Of a stretch of DNA of 64,000 bases, positions 9,137 through 18,360 are shown piece by piece (position 1 is the stretch's first letter; the number at the start of each line of letters is the position of its first letter). The notes under the pieces are model-generated. The model was not told where the DNA came from and made no database searches. It worked only from the letters and a program-made list of their open reading frames with translations. The DNA comes from Planktomarina temperata RCA23. Lineage in GTDB: Bacteria > Pseudomonadota > Alphaproteobacteria > Rhodobacterales > Rhodobacteraceae. A program made the translations under genes and the position numbers. The stretch is taken from contig NZ_CP003984.1 of the NCBI RefSeq assembly GCF_000738435.1, forward strand, positions 1,240,001 through 1,304,000. The letters run 5' to 3'.

Positions 9137-9187
9137 TATTTTTTCAGGTCTATAGTGTCAGTGACATATCTTAGCGAGGTTTGGGAG

Positions 9188-11065
9188 ATGGAAGCGGATA
9201 AGAAGTTTTTTAGAATTAGCATAACAGCCAAAATACTAATGCTAGTGCTGAGTTTAGCGTTATTACTCGCTTCCTTTGGCGGGTATTCTGTTTACGTAAT
9301 TAATGCAATTGGCATAAAAATAGATCGTTTGACTAAGATTGAAGCCATTCTTGAAGCCAGTTTGTACAACATGGATGCTGGTGTCTCCCAGTCAACCAAT
9401 AGCGTAGTTGGCGCTGTGCTTGGCCTGTATCTAGCCGAGCAAAGTGGTGAAGACGAGGAGAAGAGTAAACAAAATTTTACAAACGGAGTCACTCGCGCCA
9501 AATTACAATATGAAGGCGGTTTGAAAGAAGTCGAAAATGCGATTTCAATAATAGAAAAAGTTTTACCGCCATCAGGACTTCGTAATAAAAAAGCATCTGA
9601 AGAAATAACGATAAGTAAACGACTTCAAAACATAATATTTCCTCCAATAGAAAAAGATGTTTTGACAATTTATAGACGGCTTAAAGCTTCGCTCATAATG
9701 ATAAAAAAAGACTATTCTTCAATCAGTGTTGGTCAGTTAGCATTGGCAAATGCGGCCTTAGAACGTCACTCATTTGCATACTTGGTTCCTGAAACCAGCT
9801 TAGAATACATGTCAGCCAACAACATAGAGCTAAGAGAAAATTTAATTAAAAAGATAAAACGCTCAAACCTTAAATTAGATACGTCTCAGCGAGAACTGTC
9901 GGAAAAAAGCGATAATGTATTTCGCGATATTGATCTTGCGAAAAATGAAGCTTTTACCGCGATGGCGCGAGCAAAAACACAGTCCATTTATGTTACTCTG
10001 ACTGTAGCCGTAGCTTCGACATTGGTAGCGCTTACTTTCGGCCTTTTGCTAACCGCAGGGATCAAGAAGAAATTGCGCAGGGCTAACGAAGCGGTGGACT
10101 CAATAACGAACGGAGACCTTTCATTAGAAATTGTTGCCCTGGGGAATGATGAAATCAGTCAGCTACTTTTATCTACTGAAAAAATGAGGGAAAAGATCGT
10201 AGAGGTTATAACGGCTATGGTGGTGGTAATTGATAAGATATCCGAGAATTCCTCTAGTCTGAAAGTTACTGCTGATCAGGTGACTGATGGAACGAACCAA
10301 CAAGCTAGTTCAGTACAGGAAACTTCTGCGTCGATGGATGAAATGGCCAGCACGATTAATGAAAATGCTCGAAACTCTCAGGAAACTGATGAAACAGCTA
10401 AAATTTTGGCTGAAAACGCTTCAGAATGTTCTCAAGCAATGAAAAAAACATCAGACGCTATGAAGGATATTTTCGAAAAGATAGCAATAGTTGGAGAGAT
10501 TACTCGAAAAATTGAACTACTTGCATTAAATGCTTCCGTTGAGGCAGCGCGAGCAGGCGAACACGGCAAAGGTTTTGCGGTTGTGGCGTCCGAAGTGTCA
10601 AAGCTTGCTGAACTTAGTAAGAACGCTGCTTCTGCAATTGAAAAATCTTCGTCTGACGGAAAACAAGTAGCGGATCATACTAATCAAATGCTGGACGATC
10701 TTCTGCCGGAGATCAAAAAAACGCAAGACTTAGTTCAAAATATTAGCGCTTCGTCCAAAGAGCAGTCGATTGGTGCCGATCAGATAAATGGTGCGATAAA
10801 AACATTGGATGCAGTGATCCAACAAAATGCCGCAGTTTCATCAGATCTTTCAATCACTGCCAATGAGCTTTCTGAAATCATTCCTAATCTAAAAAATTTA
10901 GTTCATCAGTTTAAGCTTGCCGAGAACCAAACCAACGAGGCAGAGAATATTCCTGGACGATCTCTACTTGATCCTATTGAAACAAAAAAAGAGCTTGAGA
11001 ATAATCAAAGCAATCCAGTAGCGCTTAAGCGCGATAGTCAGCAACAAGACTTTGGAAGATACTGA
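9188..11065 (+). CDS. Methyl-accepting chemotaxis protein (transmembrane chemoreceptor)
   Basis: I prefer the ATG at 9188 (625 residues), with GAGGT eight bases upstream, over a GTG at 9155. TM1 is near residues 14-38 and TM2 near 266-292 (VTLTVAVASTLVALTFGLLL). Between them is a mostly helical periplasmic domain of about 220 residues with no recognisable PAS/Cache motif. A HAMP domain follows (LRRANEAVDSITNGDLSLEI). The long cytoplasmic coiled coil has its hairpin tip at about 441-460 (IELLALNASVEAARAGEHG). The protein ends in DFGRY, an aromatic-x-x-aromatic C-terminus like the pentapeptides that tether CheR/CheB (inference). It is the only receptor in the cluster. Confidence 0.9.
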   Translation: MEADKKFFRISITAKILMLVLSLALLLASFGGYSVYVINAIGIKIDRLTKIEAILEASLYNMDAGVSQSTNSVVGAVLGLYLAEQSGEDEEKSKQNFTNGVTRAKLQYEGGLKEVENAISIIEKVLPPSGLRNKKASEEITISKRLQNIIFPPIEKDVLTIYRRLKASLIMIKKDYSSISVGQLALANAALERHSFAYLVPETSLEYMSANNIELRENLIKKIKRSNLKLDTSQRELSEKSDNVFRDIDLAKNEAFTAMARAKTQSIYVTLTVAVASTLVALTFGLLLTAGIKKKLRRANEAVDSITNGDLSLEIVALGNDEISQLLLSTEKMREKIVEVITAMVVVIDKISENSSSLKVTADQVTDGTNQQASSVQETSASMDEMASTINENARNSQETDETAKILAENASECSQAMKKTSDAMKDIFEKIAIVGEITRKIELLALNASVEAARAGEHGKGFAVVASEVSKLAELSKNAASAIEKSSSDGKQVADHTNQMLDDLLPEIKKTQDLVQNISASSKEQSIGADQINGAIKTLDAVIQQNAAVSSDLSITANELSEIIPNLKNLVHQFKLAENQTNEAENIPGRSLLDPIETKKELENNQSNPVALKRDSQQQDFGRY

Positions 11066-11090
11066 CGTTTAATTAGAGGCAAGTAAGCAT

Positions 11091-14051
11091 ATGCTATTAA
11101 ACGGTGAACATTCGTTACAAAGCTGGCCCATGGATTCAATTTCCGAGTCAGTTTCTCTACTTGAGGGGGACGAGTATCTAGCAGTATCTATTTTATCAAG
11201 AGCAAATCAGATTCAAAACAACTTAGCAAATTTAGAAACCGCAGATCCAGAGAATGGCGACTTGTTCGATGATGCCTACGTCAGCAGCCATTATATTGCA
11301 GGCTTTGGAAAAATAATAAAGTCTGAAAAAATACACCACCTGGGGTCACTTGCTGAATTAATTGCTGATTTAGCGCGCCAATTTCATAGTTATTCAGATC
11401 ATTCTATGATTTACCTCACTGGGTTAATAGTGGAAAAATTAATTGAAGTCTGTGAGGATCTAGTTTCTGGCAATTCCTTAGAAACTGACATTTCAGATGT
11501 AGTAGGTGAATGTGCAATTTATTTAAAAAGTGCTATAGAGCTGGTAGAGCGCCAAAAACGTGAAAAAAGGGAAAACCGCGCTGCATTGGTATCACAAATT
11601 GCTTTAGAAACACCTTCGGATATTGCTCCGACCAATCTTTCCGACGATATTTTCGTTGAAATAGATACGGAAGAGGTACCTGAAAAAATAATTATAGATC
11701 CAGAAAGAATTGGGTTGATCAGCGATTTTTGTGAAGAGGTTTGGGACAGTCTACAAAAAAGCGAAAATTTATTGATCGAACTGGAGAATAATCCGACCTC
11801 TAAAGATCTTATTAATGAACTTTTTCGCGCGGTTCATACAATTAAAGGTGGTTCGCGCCTATTGGAAATTAAAAAAATTGAAAAGCTATCTCATGAACTT
11901 GAAACGGTGCTAGATGAGGTTCGATCTAACCGCAAAACTCTTGATGCTAACATGATTGATGTGGCTTTGGACTGTGTAAAAAGAATACACAACATCACCG
12001 AAGAAGTTGCTAGTAGGGAGCCGATCAACACAAAAGTAAATGATTTGATTCTTAAATTGAGAGGTAATGTTGCTTCGAGTATATCAATTAAAAAGTCAAC
12101 AAATACAGACATTTCCAAAAATATAAACGAGACATCTACAAACCAAGAAAAACAAAATTTATCAGACGGGGATTCTTCGAAGAGCGCCAGAGTACTCCGC
12201 GATGATTCAATTAAAGTTTCTGCGGAAAAGCTTGATAGTGTATTAAACGCCTCATCGGAAGTATACATAACAAGAATTCGACTTGAAAACGATAAAAATA
12301 ATTTATCTGATGCGATAAATTTTATGGATAAGACTATAGAAGCGCTCAAAAAAGATTTTGATAATTGGTTGATTAAAAATGTAGATTTCGGACTAATTGA
12401 AAAAAATTTTAATAAGGATTCACAAATTTATGATGAAGAACTGTTAGAAAATTTCAAAAATAAAAATCATACTGAATCTGTATTTGCGCGACAATCCGAT
12501 TTGGTTGTTGGCATTGAGAAATTGTCTATACAAAACAGAAATATCCAAAAAAATGTTGAAGATTTAGAAGTGTTAAGTTCGCGCCTTCAAAGTGGCGCAA
12601 TGAATTTTCGTATGGTGCCTATTTCCACTTTATTTAATCGGTTTCCTGCGCAGGTAAGAGATATTGCACGTCAAATTGGAAAGCGCGTTGATCTTAAGAT
12701 ATCTGGCAATGAGACAGAACTAGATAAAATATTGATTAATCAACTTTCTGATCCTTTGCTTCATCTGATTAGAAATTCCATTGACCATGGAATTGAAGAG
12801 CCTCAAAAACGTATTGAGATGAATAAAGAAGAGGTTGGCAAAATTAATTTGCGAGCTTATTATATGGGGTCGAACGCAGTCATAGAAATTGAAGATGATG
12901 GAAAAGGCATTGATTCAAATGTTATTTTGAAAAAGGCTCTGGATAAGGGACTTATTTCGGAGAGTCAAAAAGCAAGTCTATCAGAAAAAGAAATATTAGA
13001 TTTAATATTTGAACCTGGATTTTCTTCAGCTGAATTTGTCACAGAACTGTCGGGCAGAGGCGTAGGGATGGATGTGGTGAAAACATCTATTTCAAGAATG
13101 CAGGGTTCAATTAAGTTGCAAAGCACTGTTAATTCTGGGACCCTGGTTACCCTGAGGCTGCCTTTAACCCTCGCTGTTGTTGGAATAATTTTGGTATCAG
13201 AAAATGGATATGAGTTTGCATTTCCAATTTTGAATGTGGATGAGATCATTCGTATTAATTTAACCAAGGACGTGGCTAGGGTAAATGAAACTTTAGTCTA
13301 TAATTTTCGCTCTGAACTTGTTGCAGTAAACTATCTATCTGATTTTTTGGGATACCCTAAACGGATTGACGAGAATGGTGAAAATTTCTTGCTAATTTTA
13401 AATGATGGCGAAAATAAAATTGGCGTGATTGTAGATTCCGTTTTAGGGCAACAAAACGTTCTTTTAAAACAGCTTGGCAGCTTGATCGAAACGGCACCCT
13501 TCGTGATCGGATGTACTATTCTTTCAAATAGTAAGCTAGTGCTAATTCTTAATGTGATAGAATTAACTCAGAGAAATGTTAGATCTGACGCATTGGCTGT
13601 TTATGAAAAGATTGAAAGCGGTGATAAAGTACGATCGCAAAGAAATCAAAATACAGTAATGATAGTAGACGATTCGAGACTTCAGAGAAGTAGGTTATGT
13701 AGTTTTCTTGAGAATGCTGGCTATAAAATCATTCAAGCATCTGATGGCTATGAAGCACTTAAACTGTCTGAAAAAGAAATCATAAGTGCCTTTTGCATAG
13801 ATATTGAAATGCCACTAATGGATGGCTATCAATTAATTAAAAGACTCAAACTGCAACCTAAATATCAAGATGTCCCGATATTCGTTATATCTGGATTGAA
13901 TGTGACGAAAGATAATTTACTTTCTATGATAAGTAACGAAGAGATCCAAAATTTTTTCGCCAAGCCCGTCGATTTAAACAGTTTGCTGGTCGATTTGGAT
14001 CAGCAATGCCTCACTGATCAAGTTACGGTCTCATTGGGGATTACTTCATGA
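11091..14051 (+). CDS. cheA: Hybrid chemotaxis histidine kinase CheA with C-terminal receiver
   Basis: A 986-residue kinase. Residues about 1-190 are helical and look like an HPt fold without the histidine. A true HPt follows at about 210-320 with RAVHTIKGGSRLLE (phospho-His near 249). Next are a dimerisation helix pair and an HATPase with HLIRNSIDHGIEEP (near 557), IEDDGKGID and GRGVGMDVV (near 654). A CheW-like regulatory domain comes next, then a receiver with IVDDSR (near 858), CIDIEMPLMDGY (acceptor Asp near 903) and FFAKPVD. Hybrid CheA-receiver proteins are typical of non-flagellar chemosensory systems such as Pil-Chp and Wsp/Frz-like arrays. The stop overlaps the cyclase gene by 4 bp (ATGA). 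Confidence 0.9.
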   Translation: MLLNGEHSLQSWPMDSISESVSLLEGDEYLAVSILSRANQIQNNLANLETADPENGDLFDDAYVSSHYIAGFGKIIKSEKIHHLGSLAELIADLARQFHSYSDHSMIYLTGLIVEKLIEVCEDLVSGNSLETDISDVVGECAIYLKSAIELVERQKREKRENRAALVSQIALETPSDIAPTNLSDDIFVEIDTEEVPEKIIIDPERIGLISDFCEEVWDSLQKSENLLIELENNPTSKDLINELFRAVHTIKGGSRLLEIKKIEKLSHELETVLDEVRSNRKTLDANMIDVALDCVKRIHNITEEVASREPINTKVNDLILKLRGNVASSISIKKSTNTDISKNINETSTNQEKQNLSDGDSSKSARVLRDDSIKVSAEKLDSVLNASSEVYITRIRLENDKNNLSDAINFMDKTIEALKKDFDNWLIKNVDFGLIEKNFNKDSQIYDEELLENFKNKNHTESVFARQSDLVVGIEKLSIQNRNIQKNVEDLEVLSSRLQSGAMNFRMVPISTLFNRFPAQVRDIARQIGKRVDLKISGNETELDKILINQLSDPLLHLIRNSIDHGIEEPQKRIEMNKEEVGKINLRAYYMGSNAVIEIEDDGKGIDSNVILKKALDKGLISESQKASLSEKEILDLIFEPGFSSAEFVTELSGRGVGMDVVKTSISRMQGSIKLQSTVNSGTLVTLRLPLTLAVVGIILVSENGYEFAFPILNVDEIIRINLTKDVARVNETLVYNFRSELVAVNYLSDFLGYPKRIDENGENFLLILNDGENKIGVIVDSVLGQQNVLLKQLGSLIETAPFVIGCTILSNSKLVLILNVIELTQRNVRSDALAVYEKIESGDKVRSQRNQNTVMIVDDSRLQRSRLCSFLENAGYKIIQASDGYEALKLSEKEIISAFCIDIEMPLMDGYQLIKRLKLQPKYQDVPIFVISGLNVTKDNLLSMISNEEIQNFFAKPVDLNSLLVDLDQQCLTDQVTVSLGITS

Positions 14052-16066
14052 CTATTGCAGCAAAAAAGAAGATCCCAGATTTTTTATTATGCGTGGAAAA
14101 TAGAGAATTTCGTAAATATCTTTTTAATTCTGCACATAGTTTTTCTGAATGTATCGAGTTTTTAAAAATTGAAAATATCCCGAGAGCAATCGCTAATAAT
14201 CCGAATACGACTTTGGTTCTACAATCTGATGAAAAAGAAAGAATAATTTTTGATATTGGAAAGAAACTTAAAGGTGTTTTTTTTAATGATTTAAAAATTA
14301 TTTTCCTGTCTTTCGATCACTTAATTCGAGATGATGCTAATAATGCTTTTGAAGCTTTTCTTCAGGCACCATGCACTTTGAAAGAAATCATTTCTGAATC
14401 CCAAAGTGTGGGCAATAGGAAGAAAAAAATTCTTCTAATAGATGACTCAAAGCTAGTGCATAAAAATCTAGTTGGACCCCTTACATCGGAAGGGTTTACA
14501 GTTAATCAAGCGTATAATGGCAAGCAAGGCGTAGAGCTCGCTATTTCTGAACAACCAGATCTTATAATCTGTGATATTGAAATGCCCGTCATGAATGGTT
14601 TTGAGGCTTGCTCGGCAGTCCGCGCTCACGAAACGACAAAAGATATTCATATTATAATGTCCAGCACACTTAGATCCGCTGAAGATCAGAAGAAGGGCTT
14701 TGCTGCAGGTGTTGACGAATATATGCCAAAGCCGGTGATTTTTGATGATCTATTAGAAAAAATTACAAGGGCATTTTCGTCTAAGGCTTTATTGAGAGAA
14801 AAAATTCTCATTATTGACAAAAACGACGCAGAAGCTGGCATGGTAGCCAATTTTTTAAATAAACAGGGTTTCTATTCAAAAGTGGTAGGCAGTGTTAGTG
14901 AGGCCAAGCGTGCACTTAAAAAAACTTTATTTGATTTGATTCTTACAGAAACCAACTTGCTTGATGGTTCGATAATTGATGTTGCTGAATTTTCTAAAGC
15001 CGAGTTCACTAATTCTGATCTAATATTCATTGGATTAGTCGCACAGGATAATGAGGCTGATAGACGTATGGCATTAAATTCTGGAGCAAAAGATACAATC
15101 TCCAAGCCTCTCACTAGCGAAACTTTACTCGCCGTTGTGGAAAAAACCATTGCGAAGCTAAAATCAGAACGTGAGAGCAAGCAGCTACAGAGATACGTAT
15201 CTAAAACGTCTTTTCAAGCAGCGTTAGAAAAATCAGTGCTTAGTGAAATCTCTCCCTCGTCCAGGGCCGAAAGACGCAAGGCGATTATTTTCTTCTTAGA
15301 CATTGTTCAATTCACGGGAAGGTGTGAGCGGTATAGTCCAGAGGAGATAGTCTCGCAAATTAATAACCTGTTTGAAAAGATTACCGAAGTTATCACAGAG
15401 GAAGGAGGAGACATTGACAAGTTCATGGGAGATGCATGTATGGCTTTTTGGTTTGATGACGATGGTGGTCAAAATCATGAAAAATGTATAACTGCAGTGC
15501 TCAAAATACAAAAAGCAGTAGCTGAACTCAATTCAGCAGATCACATATTGAAGAAAGATCCACTTCAAATTCGAATGGGATTAAATGCTGGTGATGTTAT
15601 TTTATGTGACCTAGGTGCTGTTAAAGCTAGGGTCGACCTCACAATGATCGGAGATGCAGTAAACACAGCTGCAAGGTTGGAAACAGCCTGCTCTAAATAT
15701 GGTGTTGATAATCTAATTAGTGGTTCTATTTCGAATGACGTTAAGGAAAAATTTGCGATACGTCTTATTGACAAAATACATGTTTACGGAAAAACAATTC
15801 CCATTTCATGTTATGAAGCAATTAACTACTCGAAGACCGCATCCAAAGAAGAACATGCCTTGGTAAGTTTATTTGAGGAGGCCATAGACGTTTATGAAAG
15901 AGGAGAATTTAGCGCAGCAAAAGATTTATTTAAAAAAACTTCAGAATTAGAACCTAATCTGGGATATGTCTCAAATCCGTCTTTAGAATATGTAAAGCGC
16001 TGTGAATACCTGATCCAAAATCCTCCCAAAAATTGGGATGGGACCTGGAAAATGGAATCTAAGTAG
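14048..16066 (+). CDS. Multi-receiver class III adenylyl cyclase (output of the chemosensory pathway)
   Basis: A 672-residue protein with four parts. Residues 1-125 look like a pseudo-receiver. Receiver 1 (about 127-245) is intact, with LLIDDSK, acceptor D176 in ICDIEMPVMNG, and MPKP. Receiver 2 (about 250-368) is degenerate: the acceptor position is Glu301 (LTETNLLDGS). The class III cyclase domain (about 410-610) keeps both metal aspartates (D418, D462), substrate Lys458, Thr532, Asn539 and Arg543. Lys plus Thr at the purine site is the class IIIb pattern and predicts ATP rather than GTP. A helical tail (ALVSLFEEAIDVYERGEF) is common in this family. Phosphotransfer from CheA to receiver 1 would tune cAMP synthesis (inference). 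Confidence 0.85.
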   Translation: MTIAAKKKIPDFLLCVENREFRKYLFNSAHSFSECIEFLKIENIPRAIANNPNTTLVLQSDEKERIIFDIGKKLKGVFFNDLKIIFLSFDHLIRDDANNAFEAFLQAPCTLKEIISESQSVGNRKKKILLIDDSKLVHKNLVGPLTSEGFTVNQAYNGKQGVELAISEQPDLIICDIEMPVMNGFEACSAVRAHETTKDIHIIMSSTLRSAEDQKKGFAAGVDEYMPKPVIFDDLLEKITRAFSSKALLREKILIIDKNDAEAGMVANFLNKQGFYSKVVGSVSEAKRALKKTLFDLILTETNLLDGSIIDVAEFSKAEFTNSDLIFIGLVAQDNEADRRMALNSGAKDTISKPLTSETLLAVVEKTIAKLKSERESKQLQRYVSKTSFQAALEKSVLSEISPSSRAERRKAIIFFLDIVQFTGRCERYSPEEIVSQINNLFEKITEVITEEGGDIDKFMGDACMAFWFDDDGGQNHEKCITAVLKIQKAVAELNSADHILKKDPLQIRMGLNAGDVILCDLGAVKARVDLTMIGDAVNTAARLETACSKYGVDNLISGSISNDVKEKFAIRLIDKIHVYGKTIPISCYEAINYSKTASKEEHALVSLFEEAIDVYERGEFSAAKDLFKKTSELEPNLGYVSNPSLEYVKRCEYLIQNPPKNWDGTWKMESK

Positions 16067-16077
16067 GTGGATATATT

Positions 16078-16908
16078 TTGAATTTGAATGATTATTTGAA
16101 CATAAGAAACTATATACAAAATCACCTTGGACTAGAAATATCCAAAGAGCCCAGGCCTCTTATAAGCTCGAAATTATCTCGTTTTTCGCAAAAACATACA
16201 ATTATGAATTGGTCTAATTTCATAAATGATCTCTTCGAAAATAACTTAAGTGAAGATATCTTTGACGACTTAATCGATATTTTTGTAGTTGGGCACACGT
16301 CGTTTTTTAGAAACCGGAAACAATTTGAATTATTGAAAAATATAATTTTACCAGAATTAACATTTAATAAAACTATAAACTCGGAAACTGATTTAAGAAT
16401 TTGGAGTGCTGGTTGCTCTACGGGCGAAGAAGTATACTCAATCCTCATTACGTTAATGGAGTATTTTGGCGAAAAGTATAAGGATATTACCTGTGGTGTT
16501 CTTGCGACCGATATTTCGCAAAAAGCTTTGAACCAAGCCGCTCAAGGACAATATAAACGTGATGAAACAGCCATTAACCTAAGAGGACTTTTAACGCCTT
16601 ATATTAAAAAAATAAACCATGACACTTTTGAAATTAAATCAAAAATAAAACAAGAAGCTACTTTTAGAAAGTTAAATCTTTCGGTCCCAAAATACCCATT
16701 CATTAATCGCTTTGATATAATTTTTTGTCGTAATGTTTTCTTGTACTTTAATGGTGAGCACCGTAAAGCTAATCAGCTTAAAATAGTAAAAAGCCTAAGC
16801 TCTGGAGGATATTTATTCTTAGGTGATGCTGAAAAGTTTGATTTCGAGAGTTTTGGACTCTCAAGAATTGGAAATGGGATTTATAAAAATGACAACTTCG
16901 TTTTCTAA
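16078..16908 (+). CDS. cheR: CheR chemoreceptor methyltransferase
   Basis: A 276-residue SAM-dependent glutamate methyltransferase that adapts receptors. An N-terminal helical CheR_N domain (NYIQNHLGLEISKE) includes VGHTSFFRNRKQFELL. The SAM site is IWSAGCSTGEEVYSIL, then ATDISQKALNQA and DIIFCRNVFLYF. The TTG start at 16078 has AGGTGG eight bases upstream and lies 11 bp after the cyclase stop. It presumably methylates the MCP at 9188, whose C-terminal DFGRY could tether it. Confidence 0.9.
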   Translation: MNLNDYLNIRNYIQNHLGLEISKEPRPLISSKLSRFSQKHTIMNWSNFINDLFENNLSEDIFDDLIDIFVVGHTSFFRNRKQFELLKNIILPELTFNKTINSETDLRIWSAGCSTGEEVYSILITLMEYFGEKYKDITCGVLATDISQKALNQAAQGQYKRDETAINLRGLLTPYIKKINHDTFEIKSKIKQEATFRKLNLSVPKYPFINRFDIIFCRNVFLYFNGEHRKANQLKIVKSLSSGGYLFLGDAEKFDFESFGLSRIGNGIYKNDNFVF

Positions 16909-17911
16909 ATTTGACAATCCATTAATAGTTTTCGTGTCATCTAATGCTTTAACAAGAAAACTAATTTCAAATTTGCTGAAGGAAAAATGGTCTGGACAGT
17001 TTAAAATATTTTCATCTATTGAAAAAAAATCTCTAAATCAAATGAATATATACTTGTTGCTTTTAGACCTTTCAGAGAGGTTCCCAATAAATCATACTGA
17101 TTTAAAAAATAAATTAGCTAACGTAGATTTTAAAGTATGTATTTTTTATGAATATAGTCTAGAAGAATATATTAATAAAATCAATTCAAATAGATCACGT
17201 GCATTCACGCTCTATCGTAAACCAGTAGAGAAGCAGGATGACTTCGTTAAATCTAGTGTTGCCAAATATATTGAGCCTATAAATGCGCCATATATTAGCC
17301 AAATGATTTCAAATGAACTTAATTTTAAAAAATCACCTCATTTGATTGCAATTGGTGCTTCAACTGGAGGGCCAGATGCATTGGTAAAAATAGTAAAGAA
17401 TTTGCAGTATGATATGCCTCCAATTTTAATAATTGTTCATATGCCACCTAATTTCATTAAAGGTTTCTGTAAGCGCCTACAATCTTTAACTACCTTAGAA
17501 ATAAAACCTTTTGAAGAGAACCAAGTAATTGAAGAAAATCAAATTCTAATAGCCTCGGGCCAGTCTCATATGGTTGTCGACGCCAAATTTGGACAATTCC
17601 ATATAAAAAAGGGGGGGGCAGAAAAAGTAAACGGTCACTGCCCAAGTATTGACGTTTTGTTTGATAGCATATCCAAATTGAACGGTGTCTATGTCGTTGG
17701 AGCTCTTCTAACCGGAATGGGTAAAGATGGTGCAAAAGGTTTGCTCAAAATTAAAAATTCTGGGGGATTAACAATAGTACAAGACAAAAAAAGTTCTGAA
17801 ATTTTTGGAATGCCCAAAGCGGCTATAGATATTAACGCTGCACAGGTCATCATGAATCTTGAAAATATTTCACAAATTATGAGAGATTATTCGCTCCAAA
17901 ACAATGCCTAA
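16889..17911 (+). CDS. cheB: CheB chemoreceptor methylesterase with degenerate receiver
   Basis: The ATG at 16889 is chosen because GGAAATGGGA lies eight bases upstream; it overlaps cheR by 20 bp. About 340 residues. The N-terminal 130 form a receiver-like fold that lacks the usual acidic pair (VSSNALTRK); an LLLLDLSERF segment may hold an acceptor Asp and YRKP the lysine. The methylesterase domain is intact: Ser158 in IGASTGGP, His184 in VHMPP and Asp280 in GMGKDGA form the catalytic triad. It demethylates or deamidates receptor glutamates. The weak receiver suggests regulation other than classic CheA phosphorylation (inference). Confidence 0.88.
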   Translation: MTTSFSKFDNPLIVFVSSNALTRKLISNLLKEKWSGQFKIFSSIEKKSLNQMNIYLLLLDLSERFPINHTDLKNKLANVDFKVCIFYEYSLEEYINKINSNRSRAFTLYRKPVEKQDDFVKSSVAKYIEPINAPYISQMISNELNFKKSPHLIAIGASTGGPDALVKIVKNLQYDMPPILIIVHMPPNFIKGFCKRLQSLTTLEIKPFEENQVIEENQILIASGQSHMVVDAKFGQFHIKKGGAEKVNGHCPSIDVLFDSISKLNGVYVVGALLTGMGKDGAKGLLKIKNSGGLTIVQDKKSSEIFGMPKAAIDINAAQVIMNLENISQIMRDYSLQNNA

Positions 17912-17962
17912 GGTACAGTCATGTGGTAATCTCACCATTTTTAATGGGGTCCGCTTTTAGAA

Positions 17963-18082
17963 CTACGCGGCCATTTTCAGTTTCATGGTGGGTGTGATGC
18001 CGCCTATGGCTATTTTTGGCCAGTCGTTGTTGTAAGTCCAGATCCATTGTGCGCTATGCTCCGCTTCCGACAGCTGCGATGT
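17963..18082 (-). pseudogene. IS3-family transposase, 3' remnant
   Basis: The minus strand reads LSEAEHSAQWIWTYNNDW, then PKIAIGGITPTMKLKMAA and a stop at 17963-17965. This is the characteristic C-terminus of IS3-type DDE transposases (WTYNNxRPxxAIGGxTP). Only about 38 codons remain; the 5' side abuts the IS6 relic. A TGTGGTAATCTCACC stretch near 17,922 may be the IS end. It lies in the scar that separates cheB from the MBL/CNB genes. Confidence 0.7.
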
Positions 18083-18272
18083 CTGCAAAAGTTTGCTGGC
18101 GTCCACTGTTCAGTCCCACAAACATTTCAATCAGGAGCGCCACTTCTACTCACGGGACAATTTCAAGCTAAACCGCGCCGCTGCTCTTATTGAGTTGCGC
18201 CAATTATTGAGAGCAAAGATTCAGGCTGCGCCAGCAATCCGATGAGAGTACCATCAGTTTAGATGCTGCCGG
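18083..18272 (+). repeat. IS6-family relic, copy b
   Basis: It reads FNQERHFYSRDNFKLNRAAA, then LIELRQLL, the C-terminus of an IS6-type transposase, and then a decayed terminal repeat. It continues directly from the IS3 remnant, so one element inserted into or recombined with the other. It matches copies a and j in orientation. Confidence 0.65.
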
Positions 18273-18360
18273 GAGGAGCTTTAGTTGTAAATACAGTACA
18301 TATCCGTTATACGTTAAAAGGTGCTGGTGATGTAAACCGCTAATATTGAAGGCATGTTAG

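Noticed and set aside
7291-17911. Standard flagellar chemotaxis operon
   Set aside because: No cheY, cheZ, cheD, fli or mot genes; the hybrid CheA and receiver-cyclase point to another output.
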